From: Lepus europaeus
Taxonomy: Eukaryota > Chordata > Mammalia > Lagomorpha > Leporidae
Direction: 5' to 3'
Assembly (NCBI RefSeq): GCF_033115175.1
Contig: NC_084830.1
Span: 44,771,409-44,835,408 of the forward strand
Length of the DNA: 64,000 bases
Below, one piece after another: positions 48,063 through 61,912 of this stretch (its first letter is position 1; every line of letters starts with the position of its first letter). The position numbers and the translations under genes were made by a program. The notes below the pieces were generated by a model. The model worked only from the letters and a program-made list of their open reading frames with translations, searched no databases and was not told the origin of the DNA.

Positions 48063-48320
48063 ATGCCAGTTAGGAGCCCACATTCCACATCAGAGTGCCT
48101 GGGTCTGACGTCTGGCTCATGCTCCCGAATCCAGCTTCCTGCTGATGCAGACTCTGGGAGACAGCGGCTGACAGCTCAAGCCACTGGGTTCCTGCCACCT
48201 CCATGGGAAACCCAGACTGAGTTCCAGGCTCCCAAGGGCATCTGGGGGAATAAACCAGCAGAAGGGAGCTCTCTCCCACTCTCTGTCTCTCAAATAAAAA
48301 TAATTATAAATATCTATCTT
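48063..48320 (+). repeat. Older CSINE-like element
   Basis: Variant body (cacatcagagtgcctgggtc) and tail CTCAAATAAAAATAATTA. Confidence 0.7.
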
Positions 48321-48333
48321 CCCTGGGGAACTT

Positions 48334-48660
48334 TATTTTTTTTTTAAGAGTTATTTTATTTATTTGAAAGGCAGAGTTACAGAGAGAGGTAGAGACAGAG
48401 AGAGAGGTCTTCCATCCACTGGTTCATTCCCCAGATGGCCTCAACGGCCGGAACTATACTGATCCGAAGCCAGGAGCCAGAAGCTTTTCCAGGTCTCCCA
48501 CGTGGGTGCAGGGGCCCAAGTACTTGGGCCATCTTCTACTACTTTCCTAGGCCATAGCAGGATCAGAAGTGGAGCAGCCAGGACTAGAACCAGCACCCAT
48601 ATGGGATGCCAGCACTTCAGGCCAGGGCTTTAACCTGCTATGCCACAGTGCTGCCCCTCT
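48334..48660 (-). repeat. CSINE, reverse
   Basis: Perfect 13-bp duplication CCCTGGGGAACTT at 48321-48333 and 48661-48673 defines both ends. Confidence 0.92.
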
Positions 48661-49399
48661 CCCTGGGGAACTTGCAACTCTGTCAGAGCAGAAACCCCAG
48701 GGTTCCCAGCACCCAGCAGGCTGAAGGCACACAGCAGAGTCTTGAAGAGACTAAGAATGAATGAGCCACCAGCTGAAGGGGGTCCCAGACCCCAGTCCAG
48801 AAGTGAGAGAGAAGACAGGCCCAGTTAAGGGGGCTGTTGAGAGGGCCTGGGAGAAGTGTCAGGGGCAGGGAGAAGACCCTTTCTGGACCACATGGCAGCA
48901 GGCAGGGACCTGCCTTTAGCCGGAGCTCAGGATGTGGCCCAGTCCCCGGGAGGCCGTGTCTGGCAGCCCTGCCCGCCGACACACTGAGCTGCCCGCATCT
49001 GGATTATCCATCTGCTGAGTCACACACGCCTGCGGGGTGCCTGCGAGCTGACGTGTTCCGTGGGCTCACACCTCTGCTGCAGTGACAGACGGCAATCCTG
49101 CGTCTGGGACACCACAGCCAAGCTTATTAAAGCCAATCCGACCCCAAGAGAGAAAGCCACAGTGGTCGCCTGTCAAGAGGGTACCCAGAAGCCACCAGAT
49201 GACCCCATTCCCCGACTTTGCTTGTAGTAACAGTAAGGGAGCCAACCTTTGCTAACCCAGGACGGCTTCTTCTCCAGCAACACAAGATGCAGCTGAATGG
49301 AGATGCTACTGCTGGAGGGCATCACACACTGTGCAAAGATTCTGGGATCAGAGGACCCAGGTTCAAGTCTTGGCTCTGCCACTGAGGCCCCCAGTCAAG

Positions 49400-49690
49400 A
49401 AGGCAGGGCCCTGCTGCACCTGTGTCCTTATAAGAAGAGATACTGGAGAGCAAGTGCGCTCCTTGCCGTCCTCCCCTCCCCGCCCCCACCCATCCACGGG
49501 AGGACCCAGTGAGAAGTCAGCAGTCTGCGAGCCAGCAAGAGGGCCCCTGCCAGAGCCCAACTATGCCACACCCGATCTCAGACGTCCAGCCCCCATAACC
49601 GTGAGAAAAGCCAGCTCTGTGGTTAAGAAACGGCACCCAGGCCATGGTATTTTGCTGTGACAGCGCGAGCAGACTAGGGCACTCCCTTCA
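49400..49690 (+). repeat. MLT1-type LTR, 3' half
   Basis: gtgtccttataagaagagat, then a ccataaccgtgagaaaagcc region and tggtattttgctgtgacagc, ending near cagactaggg; the usual order of a MaLR LTR end. Confidence 0.6.
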
Positions 49691-52600
49691 GCTTGCTTAG
49701 GACGGCCTCAGCCCTAGGAGGCCAAGCTGGGGGGCCTCAGGTCTGAACAGGCCTGTGCGGATCTGCCTGTGGCAGCTGGCCCAGGAGGGCTGCCAGCCGG
49801 GAGCTGCCAGGGCCCTGCGGCTGAGGCTCAGATCCTCGTCGGCACCCTGCTCGGCCAGGAGAAGGGAGAGTCTCCCCAGGACAGCCCTTGGACCCTGAGC
49901 CTGACCCTCCTCCAGGGTGGTATGTTTCGGTGGCCCTCCAAGGAGAACAGGCCTGACGCTGGGGGATGCACAGGGGATTCCCTGAGGCCTCTCCTCAGTG
50001 TGGGGGTGAGGGAGTGGGCGGGTTTTGGGGGAGTCTGTGTGTGAGGAGGCAAGGCCCCAACAAGGGCACCACTGATGGCACCGGAAGGGGTTAGGGCATT
50101 CCTACACACTCACAAGCACTTCTGCCAGTGTCTCCTCCTGCGGCGCAAACAACCCCAACCCTAGAAGAGGCAGCAGTGAGCATTCCCAGCTTACAGACGA
50201 GCAGGCAGACCCCGGCAGGGCCATTTCCTGGCCTTGGGTAGCAGTGACAAGATTTCAGTGCAGTCCTGGGGCCCCCAGTCCAGTGTTCTCTCCCCTCTGC
50301 TGCAGCTTCTCAGAAGTGCGCACAGAGAGCCACAGGGTAAAGCAGGGCAGGCGGGCGCTGGGAGCCGTGCACCGTCCATCCCCCTCAAGGCTGGGAGGTG
50401 GGGCAGGAGGAGCCATGTGCCCAGCAGGTAGGGAGGCAGAAAGTTCCCCACGGGGCAATATGCGAGTTGGGCTGGGACGGAGGCAAACAGGAGTCCAGGA
50501 GATACAGGACAAGGCCTACCCAGAGACTAGGGGCCTCCCACTTTGGTGGGAGCAGGGGAGGCTTTGGAGAAGAGCTGGGGCAGGGGTGAAGAGGCAGAGG
50601 AGTGCTTTTCCCACAGGCACATTGCAAGCCTGCGGCAGGAAATGTATCCTGGGAGACAGTGGGAGCCACAGAAGGTTATTGAGTAGGGAGTAGACCCTGT
50701 GCCAGGGGCTATGGGATAAAAAGACAGCTGGTCTCTGTCCATTCACTCTCTACTCACTTCACTTATATTGAGAGTCTCCCTCGGACCAGGCCCTGGAAAC
50801 CCCGACTATAGATAAGACCTGGCTTCTGACCTCTGACCTCCAGGAGCTCACAGGCCCAGGGGCTGTGTGTTCCATGCACATCTGGTCTTTGTCTCAGGGA
50901 AACTTCTGCAGAGGGGAGAAGGCCTTTGAGCAGCTGCTCCAGGTTGTGTCTTTAACGGCCCAAGGCCAGGACAGCTCCCAGGGAGATCTGGGCAATCAGA
51001 GCTTGGGGGTCAGGGAGCCAGGAGTGTGGGGTATGAGGATAGCAGTGCCCACTGCAGTCCAGGGCTCTGGGAACCTGGGCCTTCTCACCATGCTTCAGAG
51101 AACTTTCTAGAAAGTGAGTGAATGGCTCTTCAGACCAGCTGCCATGGAGGCTCCAAGTGGAGGGATGGCTGACTTTAAAATGGCCAAGGCCCTAGCTGGC
51201 TCCCCCACTCACAGCCCAACAGACTTTTACACAAAGACATCACCACGTCATGTGGCTGAGCTTGGGGCCCCACATCCCCAAGGGAAACCTGGCCTGCGAC
51301 TGCAGGACAGGGTGGACAGACCGCATCATCTGGCACACAGACGGTCGTGGACTGGCAGAGAGCTCCACATGCAGCTGTCGGCCGGCAGGAAAAATGTGCC
51401 TCTCACACTCGGTTCCCAAGGCTAATACTTAGCCATCTGCTGACCCCACACGTTCGCGCACAGCCACGTACAAAGCTCAAAATTTGCTGCTCATGGCATC
51501 CTCGGACATCCTCTCACAGCGATGAGGTCACTGTGTCGTTAGTTCCAGACACACTTGAAGTGGGAAAAGGGACAGCACTGAAAAGCGCCAAAGGCATAAT
51601 CCAGACTTGAACCAGGATGTGTGTGTGTGTGTGTGTGCTGGGGCGGGGGAGGAGACATAAGACTGAAAGGACAAAGAGCTGCCTGTGTTTGGAGGGGCCC
51701 ATGAGGATTTCTTAGAAGTTCTGCAGCCATCGTTAGTGAGCTAGTTAGTGTCACAGCAGAGAGGGACAGAGGAGGGGCACGCATCACGTAAGGTGATGGA
51801 GAACCGCAACATACCCACGAACCCCCTCGCTTTCGGTGCTGGGCACAGTTAAACATAGACGCAACGCAACACAGCCACCTCCTTCTGCACTCCGGTCCCC
51901 AGTCCTTCCCCGCACTGGCAGCAGCAGCAGTCTGGGAGCAGCGGGGCAGGGAGCCACCAGCAAGCCGTAACTTGGATAACTCCACACAGGAGTCTGTCCC
52001 AGACCGGGGTAAGATTTTCTCCCAGGCGGCATGGAGAGGCACGCCCAGCTGTGCAGTCAGCTCGTCGGCCCGTGTGAGCGGATGACTTAAAAAGCTGGGT
52101 GAGCTGGGTTGTGGCCACAATCGTACCCGTGCCTAGGGAACTTGGGCCTTGAGCCAGGGAGACAGCAGGACGGGGAAAGAAAATTACAGTCCTTTCCCTC
52201 CGTTTCTGACCCTGTCACTCAAGATGACTGCTTTTCAATTCCTTATCTTGGTCTACTTGGCAACACGAACGCAGGGCAGCAAACTCCGCAGCACTTCTGC
52301 GTGAAGGAAAGAAGGGGGTCTGGGAGTCTCTTTATTTTTTTAATGGAGACAGGAGTTGGGACCAGCTGCAAAGAAATGCAAGCCCCAGACACAAGGCTGC
52401 CGATGTCACCGGTGCTGCCAGACGGCCGGGTTCAGGGGGCGGGGAAAGGATGGCTCTGCAGGTCCTTCCAGAGCTGACATCAGTGTCACACAGGCAGAGT
52501 TCGTGTGTACTCATTCTAACTAGTCGGCCACCTCAGGGTCTTGACCTATGCTGAGCTACAGCTTCCTTAGCTGTCACCAGCTGAGACAGTGCTTGCACGT

Positions 52601-52706
52601 GGCACAGTGCCTGGCACATGGCCAGCAGTTCATCAGCGGCCCATGCCATTATTCTCGGGCATTGCTGGCTGCCTGGGGCTACAGTGGAGTTGAGGACTAC
52701 AGCTCT
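49691..52706. other. MATN2 large intron, no exon found
   Basis: GC-rich intron with many chance frames, none bounded by family-matching splice sites. A (TG)n microsatellite is at 51617-51638. Confidence 0.55.
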
Positions 52707-52955
52707 CGGTGGGCTGGTTGGCCCAGTGGTTAAGATGCTGGGTAAGGCGTCCACTTCCCATTCAGAGCACTTGGGTTGGATACCCTGCTCTGCCTCTTAA
52801 CTCCAGCTTCCTGCTCATGTGTCCCCTGGTGGCTCAAGTGCTTGGGTTCCCACCACCCACCTGGGAGACTTGGATTGCATTTCGGGCACCTGGCTTTGGC
52901 CCTGCCCAGTCCCAGCTGTCATGGGAACTTAAGGAGTGAACCCGCAGATGTGAGA

Positions 52956-52994
<39 letters not shown>

Positions 52995-53030
52995 TGCTCT
53001 GCCTCTTAAATAAATACATTAACAATGGAA
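52707..53030 (+). repeat. Older CSINE-like element with CT expansion
   Basis: Head-like GCTGGTTGGCCCAGTGGTTA, then a long CT run (52957-52986) and a TTAAATAAATACATTAA tail. It ends about 240 nt from EGF 7. Confidence 0.75.
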
Positions 53031-53271
53031 AAAAAGAAAAAAAAAAGAACTAGGGCTCTGTCCAGCTGCAGACCAACAGCGAGGCAGACTGGAAATGGCC
53101 AAAAACCACTGCAAGGACTGGAGGAAAGAAACTGGGTGGCAGGGGGAGAAGCTGCCACCAGGGCTCGCTTGGTTAAGAGCTGCAGCCACACACATTCTAC
53201 CGAGGCAGGCACACGCCTGGGGCCAGCAGCGTCCCCAAAGGCCCTGAACCCCTGTGCCCCCACGCACTCAC

Positions 53272-53394
53272 TTGCACAGGTCTTGCCATCGCTGCGCAGC
53301 ACATGCCCCTCCGGACACTGGCAGGCGAAGGATCTGTCTGTGTTGATGCAGGAGTACTCGCAGCCGTGGTCGCTCAGCAGGCAGTAGTCCACCC
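53272..53394 (-). CDS. MATN2: MATN2 EGF repeat 7
   Basis: [20 protein letters not shown] then [20 protein letters not shown]. Acceptor TTTTGCAG, donor GTGAGT. It is only 188 nt downstream of EGF 6, the shortest intron of the gene in this window. Confidence 0.96.
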
Positions 53395-53582
53395 CTGCAA
53401 AACCAAAGCCACGTGAGGGCCCTGGGTGACGAGGACGGAACCGAGTGCCCCCGAAGCCTCGCAGTGCCCACCACACCCCTGGGGCTCTAGAGACGAGGGC
53501 AGAGGGAAGCCCTGTGTACTCGTGTGCACGATTCACTCCTCGGGCCAGCCCGTCCCTGCGAGAGCGTGGGGAGGGGACTCAC

Positions 53583-53705
53583 GGGAGCAGGTCTTGAGGT
53601 CCTCGTTGATGAGGAAGCCTTCCGAGCACTGGCAGACGAAGGACTCCTCCGTGTTCAGACACAGCTGCTCACAGCCATGGTCCTGCTGCGCACAGTGGTC
53701 CACCC
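53583..53705 (-). CDS. MATN2: MATN2 EGF repeat 6
   Basis: [20 protein letters not shown] then [20 protein letters not shown], nearly identical to human. Acceptor CCACACAG, donor GTGAGT. Confidence 0.97.
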
Positions 53706-56364
53706 CTGTGTGGGTCACACACACAAAAACGTCAAAGAACCAGGAACCGGCCACGGGGACTGCAAACCAAACCCTCCCAGAGGCCGTAGGATCTCCAGGG
53801 GAGGTTTCACTCCATCCACACCACTGGCTGCTCTGAAAAATCAGCCTGGCTTGCTTTCCTTGCCATCTCCTCATTTGAAGAGTAAGGTGCACGCAATGCC
53901 AGGGATTGGACAGTGCTGTCCGTGGCGCTGAGGATAGTGGCACTCAGTGCCAGGGCCTTGGCATGCAGAACCTGCCAGCTCAGGGCAGTGCTGGGAGCAG
54001 GTGCAAGTCGCACCGCACCAGGAGGAAGCGAGGCTCCAGGAGGGCAATGCACATGGCCGGCCGGTAGAGTGCTGCTTAGGTAGGAGGGTTCCAGCCTAAA
54101 CCCCGCCTCTTCCGCTGCCAGGCTCGGAGGGCCAGACCTCTGTGCCCTGGTTTCCTGAACTGAGACAGCAGCCGCATCGTGGTGCTTTCCCCTGGATGGG
54201 AATGTGGCTAGAGGAGTCGATCCTTGGAAGGCCTCCGGGACGGGAGCTGGCGAGCAGCAGCCGCCTCATGAACGCTTATTATTATCAAGTAGTGCTGAGT
54301 AAGAATTTATTGTATAATTTCGTTCTCTTTAGAAGTGGAAAAGAAAAAGGGTTTTTGTTTTGTTTTGCCTTGCTTACCCCTATCATCAGGACATCCAGAT
54401 TCAGAAAACAAACCGAAGCCTAGGCCTGCTTGGGTGGCCTGTTCTGGCACCCGACCACTGCACAGCTGGTCCCTGGGCCGGGAGCACGAAGGCCAGCGAT
54501 CACACAGCTGTGATGGACAGGTCCCCCTGGGCGGCCCTGCGGGCTGCCTTCCAGATTTCCTTGATGGAGAAAAGGGAATCCCAGAGATCAGACAGGCACT
54601 GGAGGCCTTATGCGGGGCCATCGAGTGGGCCTTTTCGCTCCTGCAGGGCCTGGGACTAGTGCCTTCTGGAACATTCCACGGGTGGATGCTCCCCCCCCCC
54701 CCCACACACACACTGCCAGCACTTGCATGCTCTTGGGAGCCACATCCTGCTTCTGCCACTTACTGGTCACAGGACCCCACACTTTTCATGCACAGTTTCC
54801 CCATCTTTAGGAATAAGGGCTGTGGTGAGGATGAAGCGAGTTAGGGCACAGGAAATGCTGCCAGCAGTGCCTGCATAGGGCGAGAGCCTTCTGAACGCCT
54901 GTCGTCCCTGTAACTTGGGCTTCCTGAGTCTGCAAAGGGGAACACACGACCTGGGCTTTCCCAGAGGACACCTAGGCAGAAGTGGTCCAGCCTTTGAGCT
55001 CCTCTGAGCTCCCTAAGGCATGCTGCGAGAGAAAGGCTGGTGGACCCTGACCATTGGTGTAGCCTAGGTGGGCTCCACTGGGTCATGCCCAGCCTGTCCT
55101 GGGGTACCTGCCAGGGCGAGCAGCAGGCAGACCCCGCACCATTAGAGAAAGGCAGGACTCGCTTGGGTGCATCAGTAGCAGGGAGTCTCCTGCTCCCTGT
55201 GGGATTCTCATGGGGCTCAGACACATCTGGAGGTGAATCACAGGACGCACTCACTTTGGCGGCCATTTCCCAGCCCAGAAGCCCTTGGGCCTCTGATATC
55301 GTCCTTAGAAAGCCTAGTGAGGCCCTCTGTCCCCTGGGGCTCCTGCAGGGGAGCGAGAGTTCCTGAGGACACCTCTACCTCCTGTTTCATCTGTGAAACT
55401 GCCCCTCCTGGCAGTCTGGGGTCCAAGCGCTCAACAGCTGCACTGTTCCCACTCACAGTCTACGTCTGTCTCCCCAGCCAGAGCAGATGTGCGGCTCGCC
55501 GGGCGGGCTTCCCCACAAAGGGCCCCTTCTGCACGGCCATGTTCCCTGAGCCCCTGTTCCCAGCAGGCTGGAGGCACAGGGATCCCTCACAGCGCCCGTG
55601 CGCCCCCACCCCTGCTGTGCCTCATACATAGAGTGCCACGGCCCCCTCCAGCTGGCACAGCCTGCAAGTTCCCATGTGCTTACATCACCGAGCGGAGCTC
55701 TGCTGTGGCTCCCACACGACACAACTAAGAAAAGCCACAGCCTTCACAGAAAGTCCCCCGCCCCTCAGCTCCGCCCCTGGAGCCCACGGCCTTCTGAGGC
55801 CTGGCCCTTCCAGCCTCTGGTCCCAGCCCAGGGCTGGGTGCTGGTCACTGTGACAGGTTCCAGGACATGAGTGGTTATCCCGGCTTGAGCATGTAGCCTG
55901 CACCAGGACTAAGAGGTTGAAATGGGCCATGGTGCCCCGGAGCCGTGCTGGGGTATCAAGAACATTATCAGCGCAGGTGGGAAGTCGAGGCTCAGAGAAG
56001 TTAATAACTTGCTCACACACCTAGTAGATGGCAGAGCCTACATTTGATTTCAGGCTTGTCTGACTGAAATCAGCCAAAACTTCGTATCTACCCCCTCAAC
56101 AGTAAATAATATTAGCTAACACTTACTAGTGTTTATGCCAGGCGGCACTGTTCTAAGTGACGTACATTAACGATTCTCTTAATCGTCATCATCCAAATTT
56201 TGAAGGAATAGTAGTAGAAATCTTCCCACTTGATGGAGGATGGAACCGAGGCAAGGGAAGGCCCACGATGCCCATGGGAAACCAGGAAGTGCCTGGCTGC
56301 TAGAGAACCAGGGGCTGTGTGTGGAGCCCGCGCCCCAGGGCCCCTGCCCGGGGTGCACACTCAC
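53706..56364. other. MATN2 intron between EGF 5 and EGF 6
   Basis: No extra exon. 54735-54870 reads like a MIR (ctgccacttactggtcacag, then cagtttccccatctttagga). 55975-56075 reads like a reverse MIR (gaggctcagagaagttaata, then gtagatggcagagcctacat). A C run precedes a CA repeat at 54690-54711. Confidence 0.55.
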
Positions 56365-56487
56365 GGCTGCAGGTCTTGCCGTTGGGGTCCAAGCTGTAGC
56401 CCCGGCGGCAGCGGCAGTAGAAGCTCTCCTCTGTGTTGACGCATTCGTGCTCACAGCCGGGCTTGTTCAGAGCGCAGTAGTTGATCC
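56365..56487 (-). CDS. MATN2: MATN2 EGF repeat 5
   Basis: [20 protein letters not shown] then [20 protein letters not shown]. Acceptor TCCCCTCAG, donor GTGAGT. The LNKPGC loop is distinctive and identifies this repeat unambiguously. Confidence 0.97.
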
Positions 56488-59400
56488 CTGAGGGGAGAGA
56501 GGACAGCCCCTCCTTCAGACTCTGGACTTCTCCCATGAGCCTCTCTGGCGAGAGCTGGAAAGTACTGCCTGCCCAGGTGACTCAGGACAGCAAACAAGGG
56601 CTTAGCCTGAGAGCGGGGTCCCAGTGTGGGCGGTGAGAGGGGCTGAGGATGCTGGAGTGGCAGAACCAGAGGGGGCTGGGCCTTGCCAGCCACAGAATGG
56701 CGCGGGGGAGACTCTGGGTAGGTGGCTGGGGCCAGGAGTGCTGGTGGCGGTGGCCGGGAGTGCAGGTGGCGGTGGCAAGGCTGGGCTGTGCCTTCCAGAA
56801 GGCCTTGCAGTGGAAGGGGGAAGACAGGTGAAGTTCAGTGAAGGTTCAGGAAGTCGGAGGCTCTTCAGGACGCAGGGAAATCAAGTACTGTTCTCAGGGA
56901 GCTGCGTGAAAAGAGGAATCCAGACCAGAAGCATCCCTGTGGATTCTCTAGCATCGGTCTTGCCCTGCCGTGATGGCCCAAGACTGAGCTGAGTGGATGG
57001 CCAAAGAGCAGAAGGCTGGGGGGAGGCCCTACTTCTCAGAAAGATGGCAAAGCTGAGAAAGTCCAGCAAGCCTGTTCCTCAAGTCAGCGTGTCTGTAGCG
57101 ACTTCTGACGGTGACCTCGGACAGCACAAACAAAAGCTGACCTTGCAAAACACCCAGCTACCTAGGGAAGTCCGAGCGCTTAACCTTGCTCTGGGGAGAG
57201 TGTGACAGCTTCAGAATCATGAAACCGGAGGTGACATGGCTGCAACACTGCCCTGGGAGGCCGCAGTTCTGTCCTCCAGGAGTAACCCCCCCCCCCATCA
57301 TCTGCCAGCAGCTGGAAGCTGCATCATAACCAGTAGCTGGTGAGCAATCCATTTCCTGGTAGAAAGTTCTAACCACACACACATAGCGGGCTAGTAAAAG
57401 CAAATCAGATGAGCTTGTGGAGGGCCTTTGTGAGACTGGTGTCGGGGGAAAGGCCATTACTGACATCACTGGCCGGGCTGAATCCGTTTAACTGCACACC
57501 ATTGTTCTTTTCCTGGGGACGTGGCAGACACTGCTGGTTGTCTTGCCAACAACCATTATCCCACAACCTCCAAGGCATGAATCATGGCTGATCTAAGTCA
57601 GTCTGGCAACCATGTTCCCTTTTGTAAGAGGTTGGTCTAAGGGTGGGGATGTGCCCTGGTTCTTGCTAACAAAGCATAAAGTTTACTGGGGGCCCCAAGG
57701 AAAGACCTTCCTTCTTGAAAAGACAAAGGTGCCTGAAGAGATATGCCTCTTTCTGTCCTCTTTCTCTTCTGCCTTTGAGAATAGTAGTATGAAGATATGA
57801 TGCCTGGTGCTGCAGCAGCTGTTTTGTAGCCATGAGGTGACAAGCCTGAGGATGAAAAGTCAACATGCTTTGCCAAAGTAGGACAGAAAGAGTCTGGGTT
57901 CTCAAGAGCATCACTGAGTCACTGAGTCAACCCTGGGACCAACCATCTCTGACCTTGTTAGGTAAAAAGTAAACGTCCTTGTGACTTTAATTGGATTTTC
58001 TGTTTTCTGTGACCATAAAGCATCATAACTAATCCAAGGGGAAAGATTGGAAACCATAAAGTAACAGAATGGTCACATTTTTATTTACCCCCAAAAATTA
58101 TCTGAGGAAGCTCACATACACAAATCAGCTGATGACATGACACAGATCCCGCTCTTGCTTCACTGGCTCCCCAAGCCCTGGCTAACCTCTACCTCCCTCC
58201 ATGGGCAGCCCAATAGCACTGCCTCACCCTCCGGGACCTCCAGGCTGAGGTCAGTTTTTTCTACAGGGCCTGGCCTCTCTTTCACAGCACTCATCCCCAT
58301 CGGTGGTTTCGAAGCATTTTTTGTTTGAGGGATGCTTCGATATCTGCTTCTCTCCCTAGACCACGAATTCCATGTTTTTTTGTGTGTGTGTTTCTTGCCA
58401 TTCAGGGCAGTCCAAAAGCAACATCAAGAATGATAACTGCATTTCTCAAGCATCTGCTCAAGCTAGTGGGGTCAGTCCCACGTGGGATGCTGCCCTGGGG
58501 CCCCTCCTAGGCAGCCAGGCCAGCCCCGGATTCCGTGCTTGGCATCACAGCCACAATAACTCATGCCTTAGACCCATGACAACACCCTCCAAGCAGAGTA
58601 ACTGCCCAGATGGGGAGAAAGGCCAAATCCTAGCCAAGAGCCGTTTCTTCTGCAGGATTCTGGATTGAATTTTTTTTAATTTTCAGTTTAATTGGATGAC
58701 ATCAAATTCCTTTGAAAAATAATTTCTTATTAGATTTGAAAATAGCCCACATCCATCATCTACCCACCTCACACTAAATGCAAACAGCTCTACCCTGAGC
58801 TCAAGATTTGTGAGGCTCGGATCACTACAGAGACCTCAGACTCTTGATAACAACTTCCAGATTTGAAACCCCATTTCTTCCTTCCCTCTTCCATGGAATG
58901 CTCTGGAGAGGTCGTGAGCACTCACTTCTGTGTACAGCTGTCTGCCATAACCATCCATCGCAAGCTTCGAGTCAGCGGCAGCTCTGGGAGACTGACCTCA
59001 GGAGAGCAGGGCGGGGCTCACAGCAAAGACAACGGAAAATGTGGCGCTGGGAGAAGGGCTGGTGAGGACACTGGCTTCGGGGAACAAGTTCCATTTTTCT
59101 TGGATGCAAACGTGGGGCACCTGGCTAGAGAGGATGTGCAGCCATGACCACTGACTCTCCATGAGTGAGTGTTAGGGACCCTGCCCAGTGCCCCGGCCTG
59201 CAGCAGTCCCATCAGTGCAAGCCAATTTGTGGTGGCCAAACCACTCCCGAATGGCTGCTTCCTCTCTACTTGCTCTGGTGTGCTCAGCCCCTCTCCTCCC
59301 TTGATGATGGACTGAGCATTGCCTCGAAGCTTCTCTTGTTCCAAGCAGGCAGGGTGTGCAGGGAGGGAGTGGCCGAGGGCCAGGGGGCCTCAGATGATTG

Positions 59401-60998
59401 GTAGGACATGCAGAGCTTCAGGCAGATCTCCTCCACCCATGGCCACATGCCTAACTTACCCCCTACCCCCATCCCAGCCCCACTCCCCAATTAACACACG
59501 ATAAAGCTTGCAACCCGAATGAGTGTCTGAGTTGAACCAGACCTAATTATCCCCTCCATGAAATGGCTCTGGGGCCACAAATGAGTCCTCCTGCGAGTGA
59601 TTTTCGCTGGTGCGATCTGCCCCTGACATACTCACCCCTAGAAAGAGGTGTAAATAGCAAAGAGAGGAGTGACCAGGCCAGAAAAGCCAGCCCTCCCACA
59701 CCCTGAGGCATGTGTGGTCTCACGGAAACTATTCCATCTAATTCTTTTCATCTGTGATTGCTCTCAATTAAAATTCCCATCCAATGCCTGTTTCCAGGGT
59801 TTATATGCAGGCAAGGCAGTGGGAATTATCTCTTCTAGGAGAAGCTCAGTTGCAAAATAGAGGCCATGCAGCCATGTGCCAACACACAAGAGTTACTAGA
59901 ATGAGCATGTATGTCAGTCTGTGCTGTGTTTAAACAGTGTCACCTGTCTGGACCCGGCTGTGCAGCCCACTGGGCTTTTCAAAACGCAAGCACAGTGCGA
60001 CCTCTGAAAACGCAGTCCTGCCTTGCTGACCCCTGCTGTACACATCGCTGGGAAGAAGTGGGTGATGGAGCACAGGGAGGATACAGCCCTACCTAAATGG
60101 AAGCTCTGGAGAGTTCTGGTGGACATCGTCAGGAGAGCACAAACAATTCGGCACGTCTAAATTCACAAAATCCACAACTTGCCTGCTAACAGGCCACCTT
60201 TCTAATGAGATGGAAAAACTCAAATAACAGTTGCAAGTTCTCCAGACGCTACATCTCAGAGAGCTTCATTTACTCCCCCATTCATCCATTCAGCACGCAT
60301 CCTGCTGCACTGATGTACACCAAGCACTCTTTGAGCTGTTGGGGATGTAGCAAGGAGAAGCAGGCCAACACCTCTGTCCTATGGGCCTCCCCCTTTAGGG
60401 TCTGTGCTCTAGGTCCTGGTCAGCCCTCTTGTGTGCCAGATGCAGGCATGTGGGCTACCCAGAACATCCTCAATATCCTCCAGCTGATACCCAGCACCCT
60501 TGAATGTGCTGGGGTACCCTCAGAGTCTCGTCTTCCTTCTTCCTTCCAACCAAAGAGGACAGAGCTGTGATGTCCCACCTCCTGGCAGCCACTGAGTGTC
60601 TGATCTCAAGGATGGAAACAATCACCCTCTTTTGCCTCCTGTCTATGGGCTCAGCCTCTTCTGTCTCCACATCCCAAACACACACTGCGGGCTAAGGAAG
60701 AGTGCACCCACCGTCATTTCCGAAAGGTGGGAGTGTCAAGTGAGGGTGGGCCCTGCCTTTGCTCAGTGACTCTGGTCAGCTCCAGGGGATTCACTCTTGA
60801 AAACTCATTCCCATAATAGGCCATAATACAACAGAAAGCAAGCCCAGAAGAGGCTCAAGTGAGCCAAAAGCAACAGCAAAGGACAGCGTGATGCTGGGAG
60901 ACACAAATGCTGAGGCCGTCTTGGCTATGCTTTGCAAGGAGAGTAGGTGGAGGAGTGCTTAGTGGGACAAGGCCTCCCCAGCACCCAGCAAGACTCAC
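56488..60998. other. MATN2 intron between EGF 4 and EGF 5
   Basis: 4.5 kb free of CSINEs, unlike the rest of the window. 57500-57990 resembles an ancient LTR-class repeat (aggtgcctgaagagatatgc, then gccatgaggtgacaagcctg), not delimited. No additional coding exon seen. Confidence 0.5.
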
Positions 60999-61121
60999 GG
61001 CGGCATGTCTTCTTGTCTGGATTCAGGGTGAAGCCCCTCAGGCAGCGGCAGGTGTAGGAGTGGTCTGTGTTGACACACTCGTGCTGACAGCCGTGATTAA
61101 GCGAGGCGCAGTAGTCTATCT
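60999..61121 (-). CDS. MATN2: MATN2 EGF repeat 4
   Basis: [20 protein letters not shown] then [20 protein letters not shown]. Acceptor TCTTTGCAG, donor GTGAGT. The most upstream MATN2 exon in the window; nothing between 61122 and 64000 looks like EGF 3. Confidence 0.96.
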
Positions 61122-61876
61122 CTGCAAAGAAAGAAAAGCGTGGGACTGCTGAACAGGACGAGAAAGCTAGCACAGGAGAACCAAGGGACTCCCAGTCTTG
61201 CTTTTTCCTAACCAGGTAAGATCTCAGGACCTCAGAGACTTCTGACATGAAGAGATCTCTCAGTAGAGCTGTTCCCAGGCTTAGGGATATGGCCAACGCC
61301 CCAGGACTCAGAACCTTCTAGACACATTACAAACATTTTGCAACAAACTAATTTGGGAACATGCTTTCCTTGTCTTGGTTCATACACACTGGCTGTTGTT
61401 TTCCAGATTACAGGCTGGGAAGAGATCATTTAGTGTTTAAGGGAATGGATGCAAACAAAAACATTCCCGAAGTCAAACTCAGAACCACCTTAACTCCTCA
61501 AGTGTGGAGTCCAACAGTAGGATGAAGAATCATACTCTGGGAGAAATAAACACTCAGATCCAAGCCCACCCCCGCCACCTCCCTAAATGCAGGCACACAG
61601 AATCGGAGCTCTCATCTCAAGGTTTCGATCAGAGAAAGATAAGATTTCTGAGGATACACTAAACCAAGATATTCAGGAAAAAAGCGGGTTTCAAGGAACT
61701 TATGGAATTTTGCTTCTGTAAGTATCTTTCAGTATGGAAAGAGACTGTCCTAATGGAGGGTCTGAGTGAACTATTTTGCTATAGTGGAAGTTGGACACAT
61801 TGGTTAAATTATTATTATTTGACATTTAAGTGGCTGCTAAGAAGTCTGTTTTGATAAGGGTTTGTGTTTGTGTTTG

Positions 61877-61877
61877 T

Positions 61878-61912
<35 letters not shown>

